This document shows, piece by piece, positions 1 to 11,882 of a DNA stretch of 64,000 bases. A program made the translations under genes and the position numbers. The notes beneath the pieces are model-generated. The model was not told where the DNA came from. It did not search any database and was given only the letters and a program-made list of their open reading frames with translations. Source of the stretch: Furcasterigmium furcatum (taxonomy: Eukaryota > Ascomycota > Sordariomycetes > Glomerellales > Plectosphaerellaceae); the NCBI GenBank assembly GCA_001599815.1, contig BCIA01000001.1:3972934-4036933 (forward strand), given 5' to 3'. The stretch's first letter is position 1. Each line of letters begins with the position of its first letter.

Positions 1-540
1 TTCCAAGCCCATGGCCTTCAAATCGAAGTTAAAACTGTGCTCGATGACAGGGAGATGCTCGAGAGAATCGCGGAGTATGATGAATACAAGCGTAGTACGG
101 GCATGGGATATGGGAGTGACGATGGTGACTCGGTCGAACACACCCCCTTCAACCGAATTGGGAACGTCGGTGACTTCACCCTCGCCGCGGTTGGCGGCCA
201 AGACGAAGACTGCACCGAGGATATCTGAAGCTGGATGAAGGGCCCGTGGCGTCCAAAGGGTTCCAAGAAGCCAGAGGCTAACGCGGGCCGAGTGGGCATC
301 ACCTGGCTCACTCCTCCGCCCTCGAAACTCGGGCGCATGGCCTTTGTCCACCTCACAGTAAGTGAACCTGAACATCCAATTTCTCGTGGATGGAGGCAGC
401 ATAGTCGGACTGGACTGACACAAGCACAGTACGGCAATGAACCAGGCTTCTCATGGATGTACTCCTATGCCGTCATGCTGGTTGTGATTCCATCGGCGGC
501 CAAGCGCCTCGGCCTCCAGGAGGACAAGAAGACAGAGTAA
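1..540 (+). CDS. 3' part of an unidentified gene (model unresolved)
   Basis: Frame 1 is open from the first base of the window to a TGA at 226-228 (75 residues, acidic C-terminus). The same frame is open again from 229 to a TAA at 538-540. The second stretch holds a plausible 72-nt intron (358-429, GTAAGT donor, CACAG acceptor) whose length keeps the frame, and encodes a hydrophobic stretch (WMYSYAVMLVVIP). I could not find a splice pair that removes the 226-228 stop and keeps frame, so either the gene ends at 228 and 235-540 is something else, or an unrecognised intron joins them. I do not recognise the family. Upstream sequence outside the window is needed. Confidence 0.3.
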
Positions 541-978
541 CCCGACGAGCTGGCGAGCTCAGGGTTGTGGTGTGGGCAGGGCTGCTGGCTATCTGATATG
601 CACTGGGATGGCTTCAGCTGCTCTGCCTCTCATCATATCTAACTCTGTAGTGCGAGTCCCCAACAGTTCAGTCACAATTGTCATAACATCACGTCCATGA
701 CAGCTCATACATTGCCAGCGTTGTATTCTCCTAGTCTGAGCCAGGATGACCGGCGCTCAGATACCCATAGTCGCCCAGAGCGTAACACAAATGAAACCAA
801 AGCCCGCGAACGCCCTGCTGTGCGAGGAGACTCTCCGTCCCGTTTCTCTTCCGTTGAACTCCCGAAATCAATTTGTAACATATCATCCCGGCGGCCGACC
901 CATCATCGCCTGTCAACGACCAGGACTTTTCGGCATATTTTTTTCATCATGACGCTTCATCTCCCGTAAACACGCACC
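541..978. other. Intergenic, 3' flanks
   Basis: No coding signal is seen. The stretch lies between a plus-strand 3' end and the 3' end of the minus-strand trehalose synthase gene, so it should hold both 3' UTRs. Confidence 0.5.
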
Positions 979-2635
979 TCAAGCAGTAGCCTCGCCTTCC
1001 TTCTCCTCCGGCTTCTGGGCACCCTGGGCGGCGCCCTGAATGGCGCCCTGGACGGCACCCTGGACGGTGCTCTTGATGGCGCTGGCGCCCGAGACGACGC
1101 TGCCGCTGATGTTGCGCAGCGTGTTGGGCTGGGCAGTCTCCGTGCCGAGACGGGTCATCTCGGCGACGAAGGACTGGCCCCACCACGCGGAGGTGTACTT
1201 GAAGACGTAGCGCTCGAGCTTCTTGAAGTTGGCCTCGCGCTGCTCGGGGGACATGGTGACGGCGTCGTGGATGGCGCCGGCGAGCTCCTCGGTGTTCCAG
1301 GGGTTCACGATGAGGGAGCCGCTGAGGCTCTGGGCGGCGCCGGTGAACTCGGAGAGGATCATGACGCCGTGGCGCTGGCGCTGGGTGGCGATGTACTCGT
1401 AGGAGACGAGGTTCATGCCGTCGCGGGTGGAGGAGACGAGGCAGACGTCGGACATGGCGTAGAGGGCGGTCAGCTCGTCGAAGGAGACGGACTGGTGGAG
1501 GAAGTGGATGGGCATGAACTCGATGGTGCCGAAGCGGCCGTTGATGCGTCCAACGAGCTCGTTGCAGACGGCGCGGAGGTTCTGGTACTCCTCGACGTCC
1601 TGGCGGGAGGGCACGGCGACCTGGACGAGGACGATCTTGCCGATCCACTCGGGGTGCTCGGTGAGGAAGACCTCGAGGGCGTGGAGCTTCTGGGGGACGC
1701 CCTTGATGTAGTCGAGGCGGTCGACTCCGACGATGAGCTTGACGCCCTCGAACTTGCGCGCCAGTGCCTCGATGCGCTTCTGGACGACGGGCTTCTGCAG
1801 GCCCTCGACGAACTTCTCGGGATCTATGCCGATGGGGAAAGCGCCGACGGTGACAAAGCGACCGTTGAAGTCGACGCCGTTGGGGGTCGTCGGGGTGGAG
1901 AGGATGCGCGAGCAGGAGGAGAGGAAGTGGCGGGCGTAGTCGTAGGTGTGGAAACCGATGAGATCGCAATGGAGGATGCCGAGGAGCAGTGACTCGCGGA
2001 CGGGCAGGATGCGGTAGATCTCAGAGCTGGGGAATGGGGTGTGCAGGAAGAAGCCGATTTTGACGTTCTTCTTGGAGTCTCCGAGCTCCTCGCGGAGCAT
2101 CTCGGGGAGCAGCATGAGGTGATAGTCGTGGACCCAGATCATGTCGCCGTCCTGGATGTCCTTGACAACCGTCCTGGCGAAGAGGCGGTTGACTTCCTGG
2201 TATGCGGCCCAGGCGTTTTCATCGAATGTAATCTCGCCGGGATGGTAGTGGAAGAGCGGCCAGAGGATGGAGTCTGCAGAGAGCAAGGGTCAGTTCAACG
2301 TGGCGACTCAATGCCAAAGAGGGAGACTTACTGGAGAAGCCATTGTAGTGGCGGTCGGCGAGCTCGTCATCGATAAAGACAGGGTGGGCGCCGTATTCAT
2401 CCTTGAGACGCTGCTTCATGCCGGCGACTTCGTTCTCAGGGACCTCGAGGCCCGGCCAACCATACCACTGGAAGCTGGTCGTTTTGGACAAGCCACTCAG
2501 GCCGGTGACGAGACCGCCGGAGGACATGGAAAAGGAGTATTGGCCATCCTCGGAGCGCTTGATTGTGATGGGCAGCCGGTTGGAGAGGAGCAGCAGGCGG
2601 CCCGGCGCAGCGTCTTGCTCAAGCAGAGCAGGCAT
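979..2635 (-). CDS. TPS1: Trehalose-6-phosphate synthase (UDP-forming)
   Basis: The enzyme transfers glucose from UDP-glucose to glucose-6-phosphate, the first step of trehalose synthesis (family GT20); cytosolic, with roles in stress tolerance, spore reserves and glycolytic control. Two exons, 2635-2332 and 2273-979, flank a 58-nt intron (donor GTAAGT, acceptor CTGCAG) and give 532 residues, about normal for fungal Tps1. Diagnostic stretches are LLLSNRLPITIKRSEDG at the N-terminus, ADRHYNGFS/NSILWPLFHYHPGEI across the splice, DRLDYIKGVP in the middle and SSTRDGMNLVSYEY near the end. No phosphatase domain follows, so this is the synthase and not Tps2. The last about 35 residues are a low-complexity tail with four AVQGA/AIQGA-like units and EEKEGEATA, variable between species. 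The start at 2635 (MPALLEQD) is preferred; an in-frame ATG at 2656 adds seven residues. Confidence 0.96.
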
Positions 2636-4516
2636 TGTGGATAATTGTTGTTTCAATGGTCTAGTCGTGTAGACGGAGAGTATTCCTCTTCAAAGAGCCC
2701 CAGCAGAGGTGATCTGGAGCAGTGATGGAGCTGTAGCGAATCAGCTGGTCGGTCCGGGAGTGATGCCCCGAGGGCTGGAGTCCGCAGAGGTGGATGTGGA
2801 TGGCGGGGAAGCTCTGGTGCTGGAGTGGGATGAGGAGTAGAAGATCCGAGCTCTAGGTGCCGACGGACGAAGCTAGCTCCAAGCTGGTGGCAACGATCCT
2901 ATGTTGGTGGTCTGTCTACCTCGATAGGTATGGATGGGGATCGATGAACAGATGCGCCACGTTGTTATGTCGGGGTTCGAGGAGCGAGGCGGGTCGGAGC
3001 TTTTGGGAGTGGGCAATGGTGAAGAAAAAGATATCGAGGACCAGGGTCAAGGCGGGAGGTACGAAGGTGAAGAAGGGATGAGGTGGGAAGGCGAACTGAC
3101 GAGCAGGGATACGTCAGAGGCCGGCGGGGTTGAAGCTCCCGCAGAATGCGGGCGCCGCTAGACATCGCAGCTAATCACCGGTCAGGCCGCTGTAGAGGTC
3201 CACTCTTCAGCACCTCACCCAGAGGGCGGGCAGGCACGCCCCCTGCCAGTGAGCCGACGGGATGTCCAGCTGTTCGATGGAAGGTCCGAATGAACCTGGC
3301 GCCTCACAAAGGTCCAGCCCTGAGCATGTCACTCTCAACGAGACATGGCAGCCCTCCTCAACACCATCATGGCTCCCATCCGGTCCGCTCCGACTTACAC
3401 TGATGCTACCATGCAAAACCGTTTTAAGGTAGGGTACATAGAGAAAAAAAAACGCGCGCCCCGTCCCTCTGCGGGAATATTTCATGGCGTCCGCCCCGTC
3501 CAGCCGAAGCTCGTCACACCCGAAGCCTCCCAACCGCCAGTGCCCTGGTCCCCAGCTCGCGATATGTCGTCCTTTCTGCCGAGCCAGGGACCTCTGCATG
3601 CCCCCGAAGATCCAGAATCTCGCGCAGAATCGCCCGCTGTGGCTTCGGAGCTCGTCCCGTCTCATACAGCTGCATGCTCCCTCCTGGTTCCTGCGCGAAG
3701 ATCTAGACACTTCGAAAACACAGACGGCCAATCCGAGCTGCATCATCTTGTGTCGCATACATGTACCCAAGCAGATTTCCAGTCGCTGACTGACAGCCTG
3801 ACAGGCCGCGAATTGCCGCATCAGATCATCATCTTCTTCTTCGTCATGGTCCTCCTCAGCTGTGATACCCAAACCATTCCCTGTGCCTCGCGATGAGACA
3901 ACCAGACCAACCCCAAGCTCCTGCCGCCCCCTGTCTTAAGGTAATTTTTTCTGTTTCAAACTACTCACTGCTGGAACTTGCTTCGTCATGGCAATGCCAT
4001 GAAAGAGGACACTCACAGGGCTACCCCCAGCATCGCGGGAGCTCTCGTCCGCTGTAACGTCAGCAGCTGTGTGATAAGGCAGAAAACCAACCCCAGGGGA
4101 GCTTTCATTCCGGCACGTGGAGCTGGCCTCTGTGTAACTGGACCCAACACGATTTGCTGCGACCGTTTTTCTTTGGGCATCTTTCTGCCACACGGACGAT
4201 AGGGGCCACAAACTGTGGAGCTGGCAAGCTGGTGAGCTGGTAAGCGATGGGCCGGGCTGCTTGAGTGAGGGTGAGGCTCGCGTTGTATCAATACTTGGCA
4301 TGGATGGCATCGGGCCGGGACATGCATGGCCTCACGTCCGGGACATTGTGAGAGCTCCCACAACGAAGCATGGCGCAGCAAACTTCACATCCGCAACGGT
4401 TTCCGAGCCATGGCGTAATCAGGACATCAGATGGATATCATTCCAGGTTTGCACGTCTAGAATACAACGCCTTTTATCTATGTCGTCCGGACAATGCTGT
4501 CACCCGCTGCCACACA
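2636..4516. other. Long non-coding upstream region of TPS1
   Basis: About 1.9 kb lies between the TPS1 start and the 3' end of CCT6. Open frames here (for example 3207-3872 minus and 3345-3896 plus) overlap each other antisense, have no recognisable domain and look like chance. Short CCCCT/AGGGG words, the stress-response element core, occur at 3240-3244, 3927-3931, 4095-4099 and 4201-4205. They would suit a trehalose gene, but such 5-mers are common and the nearest is about 600 bp from the start codon. Confidence 0.45.
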
Positions 4517-6365
4517 TTACTCCTCGGGACCGTCCATGCCGGGGCCGGGGCCGCCTTGCCTGCCCATCTGCCTGGCCTTGAGCAGCTCGTCGCAGAGTAG
4601 CAGGTTGGAGGCGATGCTAGAGCTGGACGCAACGCAGTTCCTCAGCACGCGGAAAGAGTCGAAGATGCCCTCCAGCTCGGGGTCCATGGCCTTGCCCGTT
4701 GTCAGGTCGAGACCAACAACGTTGCCGTCGGCGTACTCGTCCTGCATATCGGCGACTGCATAGGTGTCAGCTCCATTCATGTCATCATCCGAGGGCGAGT
4801 ACTTACGGGCATCCTGAACATCGTGGCCAGCGTTGGCAGCCAGCGTCTTGGGGATAATGAGAAGGGCATCCGCGAATGCCTCGACACCCCACTTGGCCTT
4901 GCCCTTGACCGTCTTGGTGAAGGCGTCGCTCTTGAGATGTGCCGCGCAGGCGACCTGGTATGCGCCGCCGCCGGGGACGACGCTCTTGTCGACGATCATG
5001 TTGTACACGCTGCGCAGACCATCGCGAACGGCATCGGTGACCTGCGTGATGGTGTGCGCGTTGGGGCCCTTGATCAGGAGGGTCACGGACTTGGGGTCCT
5101 TGACGTCCTCGATGATCGTGTACTTCTCCTCGCCCAGCTGCTGCTCGTAGACCAGTCCAGCCCAGCCGAGAACGTCCGGCGAGAGGTCCTCCACGCTGTT
5201 CTGGGCGATGCCGCCGCAGATGAGCTGCAGCCTCTCCATGTTCCTCCGCTTGGCGCGGCGGAGCGCCAGGATGCCGTTCTTCGCCAGCACGTCCAGCGAC
5301 AGGGGGTCGATGCCCTTCTGGTTGACGATGACGAAGCTCTTGCTCGGGTCGTTGCCGCAGACCTCCTTCTTCAGCTCGACGATCTTCTTCAGCTTGGCGT
5401 CGACGAACCGGCGCTCGCTCTCGACCAGCTTCTCCCTCTGTTCAGCGCTCGAGTAGAAGAAGCCAGAGTTGATCTCGGACTTCTCGTACTCCAAGCTCAC
5501 GTTCAGCGTCAGGATGTGGGCGTTCTCGAGGCGACGGGGCATGTCGGGGTGGCGGGCGCCGTGGTCGAGGGCGAGGCCCTTAATGAGCTGGGTGTCGGAG
5601 GCTACCCTGTGCTGCATCTTCATGATCTCGATCATGTGCAGGTCGGGCTTCGCGGGGGCCTGGTAGATGGCAAGAACGGCGTCGACGATGGCGGGGGTCA
5701 GCTGGGCCGCCAGAGAGGAGTTGAGCTTGGTGGAGAGCGAGGTGCGCGCAACGTTGAGGAGGAGCTCGCGATCGACCTCCTTGGGGAGCTTGAAGTCGTC
5801 GAGGAACTTGAGGGCCTCGGCCTTGGCGATCTCGAAGCCGTCGGTGATGACGCGAGGGTGCAGGCCTTCGGAGATGTAGCGGTCGGCCTGCTTCAGGAGC
5901 TCGCCGACGAGCAGAACCACTGATGTCGTGCCGTCTCCGCAGATATCATCTTGTGCTGTCGCAGCGCGGGCGATCATGACCGCCGTGGGGTTCTGGATTT
6001 GCATTTCGCGGAGGAGGACGTTTCCATCCTTGGTCAGCTTGATCTGGGGGATTTGTCAGTCGTGAGGCAGGGTCGGTGGAGGGGCAGTATATCTCGTACT
6101 TGACCGGCGCCGTCGACCAGCCTGCGGGGGAGTCAGCGGAAGTCACGATGATGGAAGCGGAGGACTCACATCTTGATAGTGCCCAGAGGGCCAAGGTTGG
6201 ACTTGAGGACATCCTGAAGACCCTCGCCGGCGCTGATGTTCACCTTGAGTGCTTCACCCCGCCGCTGTTGGTTTCTTCTGCTTAGCGAGCTGCACACGTG
6301 CGTCTTGGAAATGGAAAACGTACCCTGGACTCGGCCTTGGGGTTGAGAAGTTGCGCCGCAGACAT
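4517..6365 (-). CDS. CCT6: T-complex protein 1 subunit zeta (CCT6)
   Basis: This is one of eight paralogous subunits of the cytosolic TRiC/CCT chaperonin, which folds actin, tubulin and other clients in an ATP-driven double ring. Five exons: 6365-6324, 6264-6170, 6121-6100 (22 nt), 6043-4807 and 4755-4517. The four introns are 59, 48, 56 and 51 nt, all GT-AG, and total 544 residues as expected. The start MSAAQLLNPKAE and the internal DGTTSVVLLVGE ATP-site motif, RRAKRRNMERLQL and VVPGGGAYQ identify the zeta subunit. The last intron is in frame and easily missed; splicing gives the conserved DVQDALADMQDE junction, so it is real. The C-terminus ends GGPGPGMDGPEE, the usual Gly/Met-rich tail that points into the cavity. 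It is divergent from the prenylcysteine lyase gene. Confidence 0.97.
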
Positions 6366-6797
6366 CGTTGAGGTGTTCTATGTCGAAAACGAGGCCGTTG
6401 GGGAGTATTGTGCTTGGGTGCGGTGCTGCTGTCCAACGACTCGATGTTGCCTCCTTTTGGTGATTGACCCTAACCAAGCTCCAATGCGGGAACTTTTTTC
6501 TGCCTGCCTGCGGGCGGTGAGCTCCAAGCTGGCGCCTTCTGGCTTCGGTCGGCTTCGGTATGACTTGGCACGTGACCTCGTGTCGCTGGTGGAGTCCCTG
6601 ACGCGGAATGAGACGAGCTCCCTCGTCTCCAAAGCCCCTTTCTCAATGCGCCCATTCCATCATCAACAGCTTCCGGCTCATCGCTTCTCATAATATCATG
6701 TCGTAATACGGGATTCTTTCCCCAATCTAGTTTCTCGTCGCTCCCTTCAATCTATATTTCGAGCTCCCGCGTTGGCTAGGATACGCCAGCCGTCAGC
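6366..6797. other. Divergent promoter between CCT6 and prenylcysteine lyase
   Basis: This 432-bp region is shared by two outward genes. Its distal half is pyrimidine-rich on the lyase side (6700-6770), typical of fungal promoters. No TATA box or clear operator is seen. Confidence 0.5.
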
Positions 6798-8862
6798 ATG
6801 TTCTTCTCCAAGATCTCAACCCTGCTCTCGGCTCTGAGCCTGACTGCCCCGGCAGCCACAGTGCCAGAACATGAACTGGTAAAGCAGGTTGCCATTATTG
6901 GTCAGTGACACTTGAGTTGCCCCCGATCAACCCTCATCAGCACCTTGGGAGCTAGATGTCAGCCTGGTAGCGCAACACGTTGTGTATTTGGATGTCTGGT
7001 TTACGAATGATGGCCGCCGGCTCTTATTGTCCTTTGTGGTGCGATTCTCATTACGATGGATGATAATGCAGATAATGTACCTAAATATGAGCTGATCCTT
7101 GCTGACAACTGCTACAGGTGCTGGTCCTGCCGGTTCCGCAGCGGCCTACTTTCTTCAAAAGTTCGCCGAACAGGATGGCTTCGAGGTCAACATCACCGTC
7201 TTCGAAAAGACGGATCGCATCGGCGGGCGGACGCTGACCGTCAATGCCTTCGACAACCCGCTGGAGCCCGTCGAGCTCGGCGCTTCCATCTTCATCAAGG
7301 AGAACCACATCTTGTTCAATGCGACCCGCGACTTTGACCTCGCCGTACAGGAGCCCGACTCTGGCTCTGGGGAAGTTCTTGGCATCTGGAACGGGGAGGA
7401 GTTCCTCTACACCCAGAGCGACAAGTCGTGGGGCTGGTGGAATCTCGCCAAGCTCTTCTGGAAGTACGGCATGGCTCCCTACAACGCCCAGAAGCTCGTC
7501 AAGTCCACCGTGGCCACCTTCCTCAAGCTTTATGAGGCGCCTCATTTCCCATTCAGGTCGCTGACGCAGCGCGCTTTCGAGCTGGGTCTGCTCGACATCA
7601 CCACCGTCACCGGCTCGGAGTTCCTTGCTAAGCACGAGGTAAGGTGTTCTGCGCAAACTTTTCGTGGGCATTGGCTGATCATCATAGATCTCGGAGGCTT
7701 TCTCCCACGACATCATCCAGGCGGCTACTCGTGTCAACTATGCCTCCAACCTGGCTTACATTCACGGCCTGGAGACCATGGTGGGTGCTCCAATTTCTCT
7801 GCGGCAGGCTGTGAGCTCTGAACTGACGTGCAACAGGTTTCCATGGCTCCTGAGGGCGCCATGCAGGTGGTCGGTGGCAATTGGCAGATCTTCAGCCATA
7901 TGCTGCAGCAAAGCAATGCGACAGTCTTCCAAGAGACGTCCATCGCACACATTGGACTGAAGAACAAAACGAGCCCCGAGGCTGCCCCCAAGTACCTCCT
8001 GTCTACGGAAGCGGCCAAGGCTGTCCACGAGATCCCGCAGGATGCCGAAATGACGGATGACGTGCAGATCCTGTACGACCAGTACCCTATCGGTTTCGAC
8101 AACGTTATTGTTGCTGCCCCGTGGCAGTATGCCGGCATCGAAGCTGCCGAGGGCGTCCTGCAGCACACCATTGACGAGATCCCCTACACCAAGCTGCACG
8201 TCACCCTCTTCGCCTCGCCCTTCCTGCTGTCTCCGTCGTTCTTCAACCTGCCGGCAGGTTCCAAGGCCCCTGACTCCATCCTTACTACTCTTGCTCCCGA
8301 GGATAAGCCCGAGGAAGGCGCCGCTGGAGTTGGCAAGGCAGGCTTCTACTCCATCAGCACCCTGAGGACCATTACGAACCCCAAGACTTCGAAGGAGGAA
8401 TACCTGTACAAGATCTTCTCTGCCGAGAAAGTCACCGCTGGCTTTCTCTCCGACCTTCTCGGCGCCAAGGTCCCCGACACCTTCACTACGACTGGGACCC
8501 GCTCCGAGAACGAGGATGATGCTGCAGTTGATCCTGTCTCATGGTTCTATCCCCACGTCTTCCACTCTTATCCCATCCTGTACCCCCGCGTCAACTTCCA
8601 GGACCCTATCCTGGGCGATGGCATCTACTACACACCTGGCATTGAGAGCTTCATTTCCACGATGGAGACCAGCGCGCTGATGGGCAAGAACGTGGCTCAG
8701 CTGATTGCCAACGACCTCGCAGCTGAGGCCGCCGCTCAGAAGGAAGCCGAGGCTGCCGCCGAGGCTGAGCAGCAGGAGAAGAAGGACGACAAGAGCGGAT
8801 CTATCGCCCAGAAAATCCTGGGCGGTGACGGCGCAGATGAGGCTATCATGGACGAACTGTAG
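6798..8862 (+). CDS. Prenylcysteine lyase/oxidase-like flavoprotein
   Basis: The family (PCYOX1 type) is FAD-dependent and cleaves the thioether of farnesyl- or geranylgeranyl-cysteine left after degradation of prenylated proteins, giving cysteine, a prenyl aldehyde and hydrogen peroxide; it works in lysosome/vacuole or secretory compartments. Four exons: 6798-6900, 7118-7638, 7688-7780 and 7837-8862, 580 residues. Intron 1 is unusually long for this region (217 nt) and splits the dinucleotide motif (VAIIG/AGPAGSAAA). An N-terminal hydrophobic signal (STLLSALSLTAPA) precedes the Rossmann fold. RIGGRTLTV, ELGASIFIKENH and a C-terminal GIYYTPGIES match the family. The last about 50 residues are an Ala/Glu-rich charged tail beyond the usual domain. 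Family assignment is firm, but substrate in fungi is little tested. Confidence 0.88.
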
Positions 8863-8942
8863 GCGTCTTCGGGTTTGGTTAAAGATGAGCTTGGCTATGC
8901 TAAGATGAGAGGCTCCAGCAGGATAGACTAAAGCGCCCTTAG

Positions 8943-10358
8943 TTACAATACATGCAGCCCAGCAAGGTTCAGAGCCATCGCGGCAAATCCAATCGGCCAG
9001 CTGGCCCCCTTTGCCCTCTTCTCACTGCCGCTGCCGCTGTTGCCATCAATGCTGGCACTGGCGCTGCTGGCACTGCCGGTGCTTGATGCGGTGGAATCCA
9101 CGCTGGCGGTGCTGTCACCGCCCGGCCCACCGGGACCGCCGCCGCCAGGAGCAGTGCCGTTGGGTGGCTCGCCGCCGGGACCACCGCCGGGGCCGCCGCC
9201 GCCGCCGCCCATGTCGCTGTCGGGGTTCTCGACGCCACCGCCCTCGTACAGGAAGGCGGCAGGGCTGATGTGCTGCGACTGGGTGGTGTTGATGCCGAAG
9301 GCAAGCCAGCCGAAGAGGCCATCCTCGATGCTGTCGCCGAGCAGGGTGTACTCCATGACGGGGTCGACGCCGTCGGTGGCAGCCTCCTGCTCGAAGATGC
9401 TGTCCTCGTTGTTGAGGGTGAGCTCCTGCGTGTTGTCGCTGTACGTCGACGTCTTCTCGACGGCGGTGATCAGGTCCTGGTCGAAGAAGGCCTGGCCGAC
9501 GTGGCTGGCGTAGATGTCGTTCCCGAGGGTCTCGTTGGCGTAGAGGGTCGCGTTGGTGTGCACCATGAGGTGGATGTGCGTCGTGCGGCCGGTGTAGTGG
9601 CCCGGGACGATGGTCTCGAACTGGGCGACGCCGTCCTTGTCGGTCTTTTGGATGCCGCGGAGCCAGGTCGCGTCCAGGTTGGAAGTGTCGGAGGAGTCGC
9701 CGTTGCCGGAGGCGACGATGCCGCTGTAGACGCCGAGGGCATTGCAGTGCCATATCTCGAGGTAGGCGTCGACGGGCTCGCAGGTGTCGACGTCGATGAC
9801 TTGGTAGTCAAGGATGAGGCTCACTCCCTTCTGGGTTTCGGTGACGTTGCGACGGACGTACTCGCCGCCCACGTCTGGAGGAAGATGTCAGTCTCGTCGC
9901 ATGGCTATGCGTGGCGATAAGGGCTCTTACAATAAGGCCCCTGAGTAACCTCGGGTGTCAAGACACAGGAGTTCTGGCCGCTGAACAGTGTTTCGGCATC
10001 AGTGTTGAGCGTGTAGCCGAGATCCGTCTTGTTGTGGTCGGTGTTCAGGACCTCCTCAAAGTCACGCTTCTTCAAGCCTCCTGGTAATATGTCAGTGCCT
10101 TGCCACCCAGGAGGAACTTCCGGTTGTGGCAGACGTACGCTTCTCGCGAGCTGCTTGGACGAGCTCAGCACGACGGCGGGCGTTACGCTCATGGAGCCCG
10201 CGAGCCTTGAGCTTCTCGGCGCAATGGCTCAAAGAAGAACGCTTGACGGTGTTGAGGAAGGCCTGACGCTCGGCCAGCTCCTCGGAGATGTCATGGCCTG
10301 GATGGGCCGCCGCGCTGGCGAGCAAGGTGGCCAAGGAGAGGCAGTCGGAGAGGCGCAT
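8943..10358 (-). CDS. Secreted intradiol ring-cleavage dioxygenase-like protein
   Basis: Intradiol dioxygenases open catechol-type rings between the two hydroxyls using Fe(III) held by two Tyr and two His. Three exons, 10358-10139, 10080-9931 and 9874-8943, give 433 residues. The N-terminus has a signal peptide (LSLATLLASAAAHPGHD) followed by a basic pro-like segment. The catalytic core reads TQGPYYVGGEYVRR, YLEIWHCNALGVYSG (Tyr ligand), PGHYTGRTTHIHLM (Tyr and His-x-His ligands), so all four metal ligands are present. After the core come a Gly/Pro-rich linker, a Ser/Thr/Ala-rich stretch and a final hydrophobic segment, which together look like a cell-wall or GPI-anchor signal. That suggests a surface enzyme acting on extracellular aromatics such as lignin- or plant-phenol-derived catechols. 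Substrate is inference. Confidence 0.9.
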
Positions 10359-10454
10359 GTTGACGGTTAGATTGAGACGAGTGTAGGGCTGAATAAAAGT
10401 GAGATAGGATGAATTGCAGTGTCAGTCGCAATACCCAGCTGCTCTTCAAGCGTC

Positions 10455-10461
10455 TTATATA
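10455..10461 (-). promoter_or_regulatory. TATA-like box upstream of the dioxygenase gene
   Basis: On the minus strand this reads TATATAA, about 100 bp before the start codon at 10358, a usual place for a fungal TATA box. Confidence 0.35.
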
Positions 10462-11856
10462 CGTCTCTTTCACGAATCTGTCGGTCGCCATGCGGTGGGG
10501 AGCAATCTCAAGTGCCTCAAGCCGCGTAACCTCGGTCGACTTGAGCAAGGCCTCATCTCCCTGGGATGCCCTCAGATCGTGACAACCTCGTCATCATGGC
10601 GCCTCCAGCACGACTCAGCTGCGGGAACCAAAATAGGCGCGAGCTTCGGCAGATGTCTTTAACAGCCCGGCAATATAGCGTCGGAGAGGGGCCAGCGGCG
10701 AGCTAAGCACGGCGTACGATCCGGACTTGGCAATGGTCTGTTTCAATGGCCTGGCGGCGCATTGGTCGTCGTCAGCCCTTTTGCCAGGCACTCGACTGAA
10801 ATCCCTGAGGGAGGCCGTTATAACGTATGCTTGCCGGTCTGCGCCCCGGAACCGTCCCCCCACACTTACGCGTCGCCAATGAGGGTAGTGGTGAAGGAAA
10901 GCCTCAGGGGCGCGGCCCTCGGCGGGATGTGGGCGAAGTCCCGGAAATGTGGGCGCACGTGCGGCATTGAGCTCGTGCTTGGTTGCCTCTCCAGGACGAG
11001 GATGAAGCCTGTGGAGGCTTTAATAATAAATGCCCTTCTATTCGGCAGTAAATTCCCGGCCGCGAACACTCGGGGACATAGCTGACGTATGTTCAATAGA
11101 ATGAGTGATGTGGTTGAAAACTGACGAGTCGGGGTCCTGAGGGAACGGTCCATTGCTTCGAAGATGCTTCTCGACACGCGGCTGACAAGTTCAAATTTAG
11201 ACTTGAATAGTTTGTGTGTTTCAAATATTAGATGATCGAATCCCCATGGTCTTCTGGCCTAAGAGAGTGTAGGACTTGTTTCGTGAGAAGAACATGGCAT
11301 GGGAGGTAAGTAGTAGGCGCCGCCAGTATAAATGGGGCAGCTAAGCCTGCACTCCATGGCACCAGGACACTCAGCTTCACACCTGTGGCATCGGTCAAAC
11401 TTCGCAGCATCAATTTGGCACGCACAACAAACCTGAGATGGCCTATGAGGTGCCTCTGTGCACTGAAAATGCTGGGAGCTTGCCAGAGAGACATGTCTGA
11501 TGCAGGTGTCCCGAGATGCCATTATCAGCATGTCGACATTGAACCCCCAACGAATGATCAGGCCAGTAATTGATCGTTAAGTGCGAATTCATCATGCCAT
11601 CATGAAGCTGATCGAGTCGCTGCCGGGGAGGTTCGGACCTCAGTGCGGCTGGCCACGGCTCACCCCAGCCGCACCCCTGAACTAGAGGGTTGGAGGTCGC
11701 GAAATCGACTGTCCTAAGGTTCAGCCAGACAACTCTAGATTCATCGTACAATCTACCTACCCAGGTTGAGATACCCGACTGATCTCACGTTTCATCCATT
11801 GCAGATGGTCTTTTCCGTTAGGCAGATCCCAGGTCTCCCATTAGTGATAAGGGGTG

Positions 11857-11863
11857 TATAAAA
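11857..11863 (+). promoter_or_regulatory. TATA box of the lactate dehydrogenase-like gene
   Basis: TATAAAA, preceded by an AGGGG at 11850-11854. It lies only 20 bp before the first in-frame ATG (11883). If it is functional, transcription would begin near or after that ATG, which favours initiation at the in-frame ATG at 11922. Confidence 0.35.
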
Positions 11864-11882
11864 TGCTAGATACAACTCCCCG

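Larger units (their letters stand above)
10359..11882. other. Intergenic between two divergent genes
   Basis: About 1.5 kb without a supportable gene. It holds the upstream regions of the dioxygenase (minus) and of the lactate dehydrogenase-like gene (plus). Only short, stop-rich frames are present. The 11.0-11.6 kb part is more AT-rich than the flanking genes. Confidence 0.45.

Noticed and set aside
1267..1992. 241-codon frame antisense to TPS1
   Set aside because: Same reason; no homology signature.
3207..3872. 221-codon minus-strand frame in the TPS1 upstream region
   Set aside because: No domain, overlaps a long antisense frame (3345-3896), no splice partners; GC-rich DNA gives such frames by chance.
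3240..4205. Cluster of STRE-like CCCCT/AGGGG words
   Set aside because: Five-base words at about chance density; kept only as a remark.
4823..5923. 366-codon frame antisense to CCT6
   Set aside because: It is the complement of a strongly conserved coding exon, Leu/Val/Asp-rich as expected for an antisense frame.
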